Assembly: GCA_021399435.1 (NCBI GenBank)
Contig: JAJTUP010000038.1
Location: 558,001 to 622,000, forward strand
DNA from: Diaporthe sp. PMI_573
Taxonomy: Eukaryota > Ascomycota > Sordariomycetes > Diaporthales > Diaporthaceae
Length of the DNA stretch: 64,000 bases
Direction of reading: 5' to 3'
The position numbers and the translations under genes were made by a program. A model generated the notes under the pieces. The model had not been told where the DNA came from. It saw nothing but the letters and a program-made list of their open reading frames with translations, and did not search any database. Each line of letters opens with the position of its first letter. The first letter of the stretch is position 1. This document shows, one piece after another, positions 54,255 through 64,000 of the stretch.

Positions 54255-57200
54255 ATGGCCGCGACCGTGGCCACACCTCCGATCGCACCGAGCTCACGGC
54301 AACTTCCCAGGCTGGCCAGGTTGGCTCCCACCTTGTCTCCCACCTTGTCTAGCTGTAAATCTGCCTTGAGAAGCGGGTAAGATAGATTAATACTATAATT
54401 ATAAAAGGGGCGCTTGAGAACCCGTGCTGACAAGAGCTTGCAAGACTGCCGGGGAAAAGTGGCCCTATTCTGATCTGATCTGATCTGTTCTGCTTTTGCC
54501 CAACGGCAAGGACAGTGACACAGCAGCCCCCGCTGGACAATGTTTGTCTCTGACCGCAATGTTGAGGTGCGCAAGTCGAGCTGACACGAAGCTGGCGTAA
54601 ACAAGGGGACACCATTATCTTGTTGACTGCTAGCTCCCGCTGTTTCTACCCTTCTTTTGTGTCCGTGTACCTGAATATCTACTTTGTACCGTGAAATTGA
54701 ATTCTCCCAACCCCTCTTTCCCTTCCCGCGGTCGAAACCGTGCTTCAGCTCCAGCTCGTGATGATTTCACATGCGCCGAATTGCTGGCAAGGAGCGCCCA
54801 ATAGCGGGCGGGAGGGGCTGCCCCCTTCCACTGCCAGGTCACCCAAGACTTGCATCGGTACCTGTGGTGATCCAGATACAAGCTGCATGGGAGCTCAGGG
54901 ATCAGCTATACAAAAAGGCGTCTCATGACACTCCCACCGCGCTAATCCTGCCTTTAGTTTGAGGTTGGACTTCATCTAGCTTCAACGGCCTGCCCCCTGT
55001 GTAGTGTTCGGTCTGGAACGGCCCTCCGTACGTACTTTTAGACCACCCTGTGTCACTCACTCAGTCAGTCAAGTCAGTCAGTCCATGCTCTATCTAACTT
55101 GGGGCCAATGCGCCGTGTTTTTTGTCAGCAGCCCGACCCCTCGCTGATGGGAAAGCTCTGATGCAAATTGCCAGGAACCACACCACAGCTCTGAGACCGG
55201 GCCACTCAGGCTCGCAATGGTGGCGCTCCCTCGCCTGTCGCTTAACAGCTCTGCAGCTGTCGTGGCAGGTGGCGGCCGCCTCACCACCGCCACTGGCTGA
55301 TGACGGGCTTGATGAGGCTTCCTGTCTCGCCAGACCATGTCTCAGACATGAACAGGTTGGGCCACCCGAATATCGCCGCTTAGCAGCACGCTCCCGATGC
55401 ACATTTCTCAGCCCGCGAGAGACTCTGAGACTTGCAGAGACGAGGAATGCACTTCATCACGGGTACACGTTCCAGCCAAGCACAAGCTTGAGGGCTGGAG
55501 GTATAGAAGTCGCCTGTCCTGCCAGGGCCTGTTGCCTATAGGTACTGTATGTGCTGTGCCGTATGCACAACCCTGTTCCTCAGGTTGTGTTTCCTGCGAT
55601 TTGCCTCGCCTGTTCGCTGATCAGAAGCAATTTGTCCCGTACAATGATCATCCCGGCGATTGCTGCAGCTTTGGCTTGCGGCTACCGAAGTTACTGCAAG
55701 TCCTCCCGATGTGCCTGATGCAGGTCATCTCGCTTCCAGGTGTGTCCCACGCGGGATTCCCTCGATGCCGAGTTCGTTCACGAGGGCTAGCATACACAAA
55801 GAGCGAGTCTCACAAATCTCGCCTCGTGTTGCGGCCCCTTACCATCTCTGTTTTGCTCCGGAGATTTCAGACTGGGTTGAGCGGCGTCGAGCTCCGGCTC
55901 GTAGGGCTGACGCTGGCAGAAGCCTCATGGACATGGAGCCACCGTTGCAGCTGATCAACCACTGGGAACCCCTTTGCTAGCCCGGTCCCCTCGATCATGA
56001 CTCGGCCTTGCGGGACACCCACAGCCTCAATATGTTCGGTTCTGGCCTGACCTTGTATCTCCACGTAGCAGCAAGAACCTGCGCAGACCTAGCAGCCTGC
56101 AGCCTGCACCGTTCCGAAAGGCACGCTGGGCCCGAATCACCAGCAGCGGCGTCGGAGCTTTCTATCAGATGCCAGCACGGCGGACCATCTAACGAGCGAG
56201 CTAGGACTTGTCTCACACGAACCTTCTGCTCCCTGCAACGTTCAATCACATTGCGACAGGCTGTCTTGAGCTACACAACATTCCGCCGGATAGACCCGAC
56301 AGCGACGCTTAGACTCAGCTGTGCTTGGCACTAGGAAAAGAGAAACATCGTGAACATTCGTTTCCATGGCCCGTGTATCACCTAGAAACCGTCCTCTGTG
56401 AAGCCACGTTGTGCAAGGTCCTGAAATAGCTCTTCGAATGGCATGTAATCGTGAGCTCGGAGGCTGTGGGGCTTTCCCAACATAGATCGGTTCGTGGCAG
56501 GTCAGGTACAAGATCTCACACCTCTCGTTTTCGGTGAGCCACGGGCACCCACGCCTTGATTGGCGAGCACCTCACCTTGGTTTGGGGCGCCTCCGTCCTC
56601 AGCCCAGATCCCAACCCTGCAGCCAGCCTGGAGAGATGTTGTCCTCCCCGCTGGAAATGCAGTGCCCCCCCCCCATTTACGGCCTGCTCGTCAACGTGGC
56701 TGGCCATGTTTGTTCCCCAACAATCAGCCAGTCATTCCCCAAAGGATGGTGCGGCCTGCTGGGACGATGGTGTCGCAAGCAATCGAATCTCCCACTTCAC
56801 AGGATTTACTCACTCTTGGGTAGGTGAGTCAGCAATGCCCTACTTATGTAGCATCCTAAGCGACAGCTTGGCAAGTGAGTCCGACGCCAATACTACATAG
56901 GAGTGCGCCTACCTCTGTCTGGTTGGTTGTACCTGTGGCTCACAAGTACTCTATGCACCTTTGATGGCCGTGCAGGCCCACAGTCGGATGATCAACACCA
57001 ATGTCACTCATTTGATATGATGGCAGTCCACCTGTGCTTGGCCATCTTCCCAGCAGTCAGCACGCTGATCTGGTGCCAGGGAGATAAAGCATTGGCCTCT
57101 CGGGGAATATAGCCGCCCCGTCCTGCTGTGAGCCCATCGTCTCCAGAACAAGTTGCACACAGCGTTACGTACATTGCGCCTCCAGGCTCGGGCGTGTGCC

Positions 57201-58284
57201 TCAGCTTGCAGGGACAGCGAAGCAGTCGAAGCTCTTTTGATGAGTGCAGCTCAGGTGGCACCACATCGATGCCATTGTACCGAGCCCGCCACCGCGAGTG
57301 GCCCGTCACAAATGACAGCGGCGGGCATGCATGGCAAAGTTGGCCACACGCCCTCTCGTGACGTCCACGAACACACACCGTCGCAAGCGGAGGGCATCAA
57401 GTTTGGGTCGCAGCAGCAACGACAGAGCAGCACCACTAACCCAGCCGCTATTACGTGCCTCCTGTCAGCAATACCCGACTGCTCTCCCGCCACCGCCGGT
57501 ATGCTGATCTTTTTCCCCCCCTGCTACGCGGTTGCAATGTGGATGCGAAGGATGAACGGCTCTTGCAGGCGTGCCTGGACAGGGCTGCCCACAATCCTAC
57601 CACCCGCCACCAACCAACACCCCATCAGCCTGTGGTGCATTAGGGAGTCCAGGCAAGTGGTAGCTCTGACAACCTCTGGGTCCCTTGGGGCCTTGCGGCC
57701 CTCACGTGCCGGCCCGATCGAGCGACGTGCAGCACCCCCAGCACCCACCCTCGCCTTATGCGGACGGTCCCGTGCAGGCCTAGAAAGGGGTCGACGGGCA
57801 GTGTCATGCATAATTCGCTGGCTATTGAACCTTCTTGCAGGTGGGCTGGGTGCTTTCCTTGCTGGGGTGTTATTCAATGTAGAATCCAGAGCCAGCTCTG
57901 TGGATACTCCGGGAGCACTAAAGACGCAAGCGAGCTCCATTTGCATCAGCTCCGGGTCATATATGCTTTGCCGATGGGTCGCTGTCCTGCAACGGCTCTA
58001 ACCGGTGTGCAAGAGCTATGCATAGAAAGTTTCAAACCTTATACGGAGTGAATCCCTGGAAAAGTTTAATCCGCGGCTTCTGGGCCCCTGGCGATTTAGG
58101 TCCGCGAATACTTGTTTACAGAAGTATCAACTATTGTATACGGCAAATTTCAAACAGAATAGCGGACACTATATCGTAATCTTGCTTTCTGAAAACTTAA
58201 TGATGTAAATAGAGTTGGAAGGACCGGGAAACCCGAACGAAACGTTCGAAGAGGAGATTCGATTAGTAGGAACGGCGTAATGTT

Positions 58285-59071
58285 TTATATGGCGTGGTCT
58301 TGATACTGAATATCAACGAAACAGCCCATGTGGTCATCCACTGTGCAAATATGTTTGAGCAGGCCATTCCACATGACCGGAAGTAGCAGAATACTCCCGG
58401 AAGACACAATCCCTCCAGTCTGAAAGTCCCCCACGCGGGAGAAATAATGATATAGAACGAGTCCCCAGACCAAATCACTCCAACGTTCGGTCATTACAAC
58501 CGATATTGACGGCACATGGCTTGATCCAACGGTGTGTAATCCACGATGGATGCTGCGCGCAAGGTGATGAGTATACACTTTGGGCAAGATGGGTTGAAGG
58601 ATATCAGCCTCGGGCAACGTCCCGAGACAGAGATTGATGAAATTTCATGCAGCTTGCCGTGCATCTCGTTCTTGCTACCACGGCCACAAATGACAAGATA
58701 CGTCCTGCGTCGCCACCACTCTTTAACTGTCGCTGATATGGTGCGCTGGTCGTGGCACATCTGCAACAGCCCAGTCGTGGTTCTGGGATTACTATTTTCG
58801 ACAGCAGCCTGGCAGAACACTTTCATCGAGAATTCGTGTGACTACTTGTTGTCGACAGCCTGCACAGCATCGACTGAATCCGGCAGGGTCTGCCAGAACG
58901 GACGAATTCGTGACCTAGGCTCAGATGACTTGAGATCCATGTTCTATCATATAACTTTTTATGTGGCAGCCTTTGTCGCATAGTATTAAACTTGCCATGC
59001 CTCTTGTTATTTTCCCAAGCCGACTCAAATAGATCATTCATAGAAGCCCAGAATTCAGATATTGTCTTCAT
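58285..59071 (-). other. possible decayed gene (three end-to-end short frames)
   Basis: Three minus-strand frames of about 82, 110 and 110 codons (59071-58823, 58826-58494, 58617-58285) follow each other, each in a different frame, each beginning near the end of the one before. The first opens with a true ATG and MKTISEFWASMNDLFESAWENN style sequence. I recognise no family. This may be a frameshifted gene remnant or chance; no intron sites repair it convincingly. Confidence 0.2.
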
Positions 59072-60196
59072 TTTTATATATCATACATATCACCTGCAAA
59101 CGCAGATACCTGGCAGATGATAATAATACATGGAGCGATATGAAACAAAATCTATACTTAAGATATATGACTCCACTTAAGGATAAGGATGCCACGACGC
59201 CGAGAAGCTCAGCTGGCAGGATTTAAAGATAGGCTAGTTTAGTGATACTTTTTCTAGTCAGTTTCCAGCCACTCCTTTCGTTGAGAGTTCATGAGTACAA
59301 GCATTTATAAAGCCGACGCTGTCAACGGTCTTCTATACGGCATCATTATGTGAGGCAGGATCAAGTCAGGAATGTTCAGCTATCATTCACAAAAATATGC
59401 AGGTTTATCTGAATCGATGGAAAGTTTGACAACGATACTAGTGACCACTTTGATAACTCATTTGAGAGACATGATCGCTTGAGTCTTCTCTACCTAAGCA
59501 GTCGTCTATTTGCCAAGCAACAGAATCCTAATATTTGTGCTGGAGAAATTGTTACTGGTGACTTATTAGTGATAGTCATGAGAAGTCAATTTTTAATAGA
59601 GAACTTTAACCATAGAACAGCGTATAATCACAATGCTTCTACGAGATTAGTAATATGCCTTGAGTTCAGCCACGTTAACACCAGTGCTCCGGTTAAGAGA
59701 GAGTCCCGAATTCTCAAATTATGAATTATGCGATGTACCTCTTTAGACACATAGATTGACATAGACTAAGTAGATCTCCTACCGCCTGGAACTTTCGAGC
59801 ATCTATGACTATGGCTTATGAGCTGAGGTTTGATGCCACCTAGGCATGTTTGCTTCTCCTTCTTCTTTGAGTACAAAATGTTCGATTCAACCCTTATACA
59901 CACAATAGAACTCAGTGGCGCAAGCGATCAGTCTGGGCGTAGATCTCAGGAGCGTGCTAAGGTCGAAAGTGTCAAGACTATAATCATTATCCAGGTCTCC
60001 CGGTGACTGACCATTCTAAGCTCTACACATATACGTTGGTGTTTTATTTCCCGACTCACAACTGTTGATTTGCAGGCACACACTTACAACGAATTCCACA
60101 GCGTTTGTACAATGAAGGCCGCCACAAGCGTCGCTCACTCCTCCTCTCTCGCGGCTTCTATCGGGATGCCGACGCCACCATTCTGCCATGTAGGCG

Positions 60197-60236
<40 letters not shown>
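60197..60236 (+). repeat. poly(A) tract of about 36 bases after a short T-run
   Basis: A run of about 7 T passes directly into about 36 A at 60197-60236, then GGCCTGCACG. There is no recognisable retroelement body on its upstream side. Confidence 0.85.
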
Positions 60237-60239
<3 letters not shown>

Positions 60240-60968
60240 CTGCACGAACGTGTATATTGGCCTAAATTCTGGATTCAGCTCTTACAAACGACGGAGTTGG
60301 AAAGGGATTCCAGGGTACACTGTCAGTGGCGCGCAATATGTTGGTGCGGCTGTTTTGGAGTGTTTTTGCCTGCGCCGCGAAACCTCGTCACCTCTAGACT
60401 GACAAAGTGTATTCCCATTTATCGATCCAGTGTTTCATTGCGCGGAAGATCATCCAGCGGAGCGGATCGTTACCTGAGCTTGCAAAGGTCAGGTCTCGCG
60501 GAGCATTCTTATACATGATCAATTCGACGAGGTTGTCTCTACGTGGATTGGTCAATCTTGGATTTTCGTACGAGGACTGGCCAGAGAAGATGTATTTATC
60601 GAAGTGTTAAGCCGAGAATCCGACAATGTGGAAGGACGTCGTCGTGGCTACTAGCATTTCTAGGTAGACTGTCTCTAGTAACCCTGTAGGGGCATACGTA
60701 CTATCTCTACTGAGAATACTAAGTAAGGTCTGGTTGTATGCTATCTGTTGGGGACATGGTTTGATATAGATTACTATAATAGTCACTACACCCAGGATAA
60801 CCAAGGGTTATTCATTACCGGAGGATACCCATTGTCTGCCTTGTTCACGTAACTATCAATGCCTTGTTAGGTACAACACGTAGCACCCCATCATACCCAT
60901 ACTTGCTTGCTGTGCACGCCACCCCTGTTGAACTCTGGTATCATATCCAAATAACCGTTTTGAACGGA

Positions 60969-63900
60969 CTAATAGTATGGTAATTCGTCATCACCCTCTA
61001 TGTCTACGTACTCTCCCTCTGTTCCATGTTCGGGCGGGTCAACGTCCATCACATCCTCAACTTCTTCCTCTGTATGCTCAACTTCTTTCTCTGTATGCTC
61101 AACATCTTCCTCTCCAAGCAGAAATCGGAGCCCTGGACCCCGGTCTCCCACAGGCACGGTAGCTGGGGTGTGCCCCCTGTTCCGGTGGAACATCACAACA
61201 TCAGTCGGGTCACCAAAGTCCACGAGGACATTGATATGGGTCTTGCAGAACTGGCCCCGGCGGACGACACGAGAGAACAGCTGCAACTCGAATTTTCTGC
61301 TTGCCATGGGCGATGTGGAGATGACATAGTTGCAGCGGGTCAGGTTGAGACCCTCTGCTATATATTTATACGTGCCGATCAGGGCGATCGGGTCGTTTGG
61401 GTCCCGCTCTTTGTCGTCATCCACAGTCGTCTGACGATTAAACGGCTCTGTCAGTGCAGCCCTTTCTGTCTTGTCGAAACAGGACCCTATGTATGTGAAG
61501 TTTTTACCAGGATATTCGTTGAACAGGAACGCCATGAGGATATAAGCATGCCATGCGTAAGGCACGCAGATGATGGCCTTCTTGCGGAGTGGACCAAGGT
61601 TCTCATCCCTGCCCTCGTGAAGATCGTCGTCAGCCAACATCTGATTGATAATCGCACAGATGCTATTGATTTTTGGGGAGCTTGAACTGGTTGTTGCTCT
61701 TGGATCCCACTCAAAAATCTCCGCCCCTCTAGTTCCCCATGCGGAATCTTTGACAGCCTGCCGCTGTGTGTTGAGCTGTGTCCCATTGAACACTTGATTC
61801 ACCTCTTCTACGCGGAACGTACCCCCGCGGCGGCGCTGGCGCAAATCTCCTGCCACACCGGGCGCAAACGCCGCTATGCTCATGTCGAGCCTTCTCGCGT
61901 CGTAAACTCCGCGAGGCGCGCTGACCTGGGCGTCGGTCTCGAGTGTAAACAAGTTGTCGGCCAACGTGGGTCTTGGCCCTCGTGTCGCCCGGGCTTCCTT
62001 TTCCCACTGCCCAACCCTTGTAGATAGGCAAGACTCTAGCCAGCGCAAAAATCCACGACCGAAAACCTTCTTATCCTCGCTCATGACCGATTCGGTCCTA
62101 AGCATTTGTGGCGGCTGGGACTTGGGCGCTAATCGGGGGATTCGATACCCAAAGTAATAGTCCCGGGCTCTCCGCTGGAGCAAGGGGAGTGCGTTAACAT
62201 ATTCACGACCACACTGGTCATATCTCCTTATTAGGCCCAGAGCCTCGTCACTCTCGTCTTTCGATAGTTGTTCACACTTCACACATTTTCTGATGGGATC
62301 GGACGTGCCGATTTCCTTGGTCCGTTCCACGAGTCTGGTTCTAGTGCGGTCCAGCTGCTTGATATACTGTGTCCGTGTCTGTTCCCCAAACCATGTTCCT
62401 AAGCTTTCTAGCTTGGAGATTGACTCAATAGCTGCGAATTCCGGTCCGTGATCACCTATCGGGCTTCCTGATATTGCCAGGACGTGTACTGGCTCGGGTG
62501 CGTCCGTGACCAGATGCCGCATAAGTTCAGGCCACTGGTTCTTGCTGCTCCTGATGTTATGCGCCTCGTCACATACAATCATGCAAGGCTGCTGACTCAG
62601 ACTCTCTACTCCCTTGTTGTAAGTCTTAACGGACTGGGTTAGGACTGTATTTGCGGTTATGCAGATACTACCAAGACCGAATTGTGTGCGCCTCGAGCCC
62701 CGGCGCCAGAGAAACTCTTTCAGGGCTTGCCTTTCCTTGCCCTCCTGGGCACCAATGTCGACTATTTCGATGGCCCGCTGACTATGAGGCAGTACAGCAT
62801 CATGGCGTAAGAAAGCGCGGGTCGCCCGTACCCACTCGTCGACGAGACCCCCTGGTACAATGACCAACATGTAACCCTCGGCGAATGGAGGAACTGGCTT
62901 CCCACCCCGGGCCTGGGGAGTGATCAGCGCCGCCGTGGGCGAGCCAGGGCTGCATGGGCACACAACACCATATCGCGTTTGAGTATCCGCTCGGCATTCT
63001 GAATTCCTGCCAAATGTAGGATGGTCTTTGCTGTGGACATGAGATGGACGGACCGAGCTGGTACCGAGTATCCTGCGCTCCCTCTTGATCGCAACGCCAA
63101 GCGACACTATCATCATGGTCCTAACCATAGTCTCGATTACCGTGTATGTCTTGCCTAGGCCAGGCCAGTCTGCGAGGTAGTGCAATATCCTCTCACGGTC
63201 ACCGAGAACCCAACCAACAGGATACGTCTGGTAGGGAGGTAGTTTTATCTGAGAATAAGGGGGCTGGTACTCGTGCTCCTTGTTGGAAGAGTCACGCCTG
63301 TCTCGATCTATGCCGGCAATGTCTGCATAAAGGTTATGCCACTTTTCGTTGTGTATGCTGGAGCGGTCGTGGCTTAGGCCAAAATTATACAACTCCGTGC
63401 CGCGCGAACCTAGTTTTAGCTCTTCGGTTGGGTCGTCGGTCTCAATCAGAAGATAGGTCTCGCCTACAGCTTCAGTATCATCTTCATCTTCATCATCATC
63501 CGCGGCTTCGTCATCATCGCCCGCGGTTTTGCCATCCCCTTTCGCTGTTACCACGGGTTCCGGTGGTACTGGTGGTTTGTTTGTAAGCCCCGAGCTTGCT
63601 TCTGAAGGGTTCCTCAGGGGGGGGTTTGGGTTCTGCGCCACGATCTGAGGATCATGGGCCTGTACAGGCTGTTGCGATGTAGGGTCAAAGTCTTGAGACC
63701 CGAAGACAAAACGGAGTGCCGGTGGGTAAAACTTTTTCTCGTCATCGTTGTAACCCTCTGGTGTCGGTAGTCCCATGATCTGTATGGCCATGAGGAGCCT
63801 CCTGAAAGATCGGTCGTCAAGAATCTCCACGAATGGGGCATCATGAAATGCCTGAAAGAATACCCGGAAGTTATCGCTGCCCTCGCCAAGGTATTCTTTT

Positions 63901-64000
63901 CTGAAGCAGTCAAAGCTGTATCGTAGTACTGGGGTTGAAGCATTTGTGACTTGGTCATTGGCAAGCAGCAGAATCAAGTCGATTTGGGGTTTGTTTGGTT
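60969..64000 (-). CDS. SNF2-like helicase/ATPase, partial (5' end outside window)
   Basis: One frame stays open from its stop at 60969 to the window edge (more than 1000 codons), so the start lies beyond 64000. Helicase motifs in order: I, DWPGLGKTYT near 63150 (GLGKT kept, though the usual DE/GxG context is changed); II, VCDEAHNIRSSKNQ near 62570; III, LAISGSPIGD near 62470; then ICVPYAWHAYILMAFL and the C-lobe motifs IGTYKYIAEGLNLTRCNYVI and LQLFSRVVRRGQ. These give both RecA lobes of an SNF2-type ATPase, which moves along or remodels DNA. The N-terminal 250 residues are acidic (DDDEAADDDEDEDD) and unfamiliar. The tail has two copies of an EEVEHTE-like heptad. It resembles fungal accessory-region SNF2-like proteins more than the conserved remodellers. 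Confidence 0.82.
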   Translation of the reverse strand, partial: PNKPQIDLILLLANDQVTNASTPVLRYSFDCFRKEYLGEGSDNFRVFFQAFHDAPFVEILDDRSFRRLLMAIQIMGLPTPEGYNDDEKKFYPPALRFVFGSQDFDPTSQQPVQAHDPQIVAQNPNPPLRNPSEASSGLTNKPPVPPEPVVTAKGDGKTAGDDDEAADDDEDEDDTEAVGETYLLIETDDPTEELKLGSRGTELYNFGLSHDRSSIHNEKWHNLYADIAGIDRDRRDSSNKEHEYQPPYSQIKLPPYQTYPVGWVLGDRERILHYLADWPGLGKTYTVIETMVRTMMIVSLGVAIKRERRILGTSSVRPSHVHSKDHPTFGRNSECRADTQTRYGVVCPCSPGSPTAALITPQARGGKPVPPFAEGYMLVIVPGGLVDEWVRATRAFLRHDAVLPHSQRAIEIVDIGAQEGKERQALKEFLWRRGSRRTQFGLGSICITANTVLTQSVKTYNKGVESLSQQPCMIVCDEAHNIRSSKNQWPELMRHLVTDAPEPVHVLAISGSPIGDHGPEFAAIESISKLESLGTWFGEQTRTQYIKQLDRTRTRLVERTKEIGTSDPIRKCVKCEQLSKDESDEALGLIRRYDQCGREYVNALPLLQRRARDYYFGYRIPRLAPKSQPPQMLRTESVMSEDKKVFGRGFLRWLESCLSTRVGQWEKEARATRGPRPTLADNLFTLETDAQVSAPRGVYDARRLDMSIAAFAPGVAGDLRQRRRGGTFRVEEVNQVFNGTQLNTQRQAVKDSAWGTRGAEIFEWDPRATTSSSSPKINSICAIINQMLADDDLHEGRDENLGPLRKKAIICVPYAWHAYILMAFLFNEYPGKNFTYIGSCFDKTERAALTEPFNRQTTVDDDKERDPNDPIALIGTYKYIAEGLNLTRCNYVISTSPMASRKFELQLFSRVVRRGQFCKTHINVLVDFGDPTDVVMFHRNRGHTPATVPVGDRGPGLRFLLGEEDVEHTEKEVEHTEEEVEDVMDVDPPEHGTEGEYVDIEGDDELPYY

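Larger units (their letters stand above)
48414..60968. other. 12.5-kb interval without a recognisable protein gene
   Basis: Between the GSK-3 ATG and the end of the SNF2-like gene. 48.4-51 kb is purine-rich on the plus strand (pyrimidine-rich on the minus strand), as in a fungal promoter and long 5' leader of the minus-strand GSK-3 gene. 51-58 kb has ordinary base composition and only short overlapping frames; the longest (57153-58001, 53631-54380, 53338-53940 minus) have no family features. 58-61 kb is AT-richer. Many short tandem repeats are listed separately. Long non-coding transcripts or unannotated leader exons are possible but cannot be shown from sequence. Confidence 0.55.

Noticed and set aside
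57153..58001. 282-codon plus-strand frame
   Set aside because: Starts with a non-ATG codon, has no recognisable domain and overlaps other frames; treated as chance in GC-neutral sequence.

Overview
The window looks like a chromosome segment of a filamentous ascomycete (Pezizomycotina, most likely Sordariomycetes). The genes are broken by short GT-AG introns, mostly 50-120 nt, with CTRAC-type branch sites. They encode typical fungal families: a Clr5-ankyrin protein, a Zn2Cys6 regulator, an RTA1 exporter, a Sec2-domain protein and GSK-3. The transposon remains are Fot1/pogo-like and carry C-to-T type damage resembling repeat-induced point mutation (RIP). Exon boundaries were placed by hand from frame, splice consensus and family conservation. 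Species was not determined.

Left part (1-11.4 kb, accessory in character). A Clr5-ankyrin gene (756-4259, minus) is followed by a broken gene (5553-9017, minus) of a fungal family with a PD...ELK nuclease-like motif. That gene is split by a complete 1855-bp Fot1-like element (6126-7980) with 24-bp perfect terminal inverted repeats and a TA target duplication. A casein-kinase-I-like gene (from about 9805, plus) lies divergently beside it. A second, truncated Fot1-like relic (about 10.99-11.36 kb) follows.

Middle part (11.4-48.4 kb, mostly conserved genes). A Zn2Cys6 regulator and an RTA1-family membrane protein are divergent, followed by a pyridoxal-reductase-like aldo-keto reductase. Next come a Sec2-domain protein, a TruB/Pus4 pseudouridine synthase, an AT-hook/replication-foci-domain chromatin protein, an Mkt1 homolog, a MAT2B-like dehydrogenase, an RA-PH protein, an Flx1-like mitochondrial carrier, the splicing factor SF3b4, the cap-binding protein CBP80 and GSK-3. 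Together these cover RNA processing (Pus4, SF3b4, CBP80, Mkt1), signalling and trafficking (GSK-3, RA-PH, Sec2) and cofactor metabolism (carrier, AKR, MAT2B).

Right part (48.4-64 kb). About 12.5 kb upstream of GSK-3 has no recognisable coding gene but many short tandem repeats. A large SNF2-like helicase gene (60969 to beyond the window edge, minus) closes the window. No tRNA, rRNA, CRISPR array or complete gene cluster was recognised. The most informative structures are the in-frame interruption of the PD-(D/E)XK-like gene by a Fot1-like element, the neighbouring kinase, and the 12.5-kb gene-free interval.
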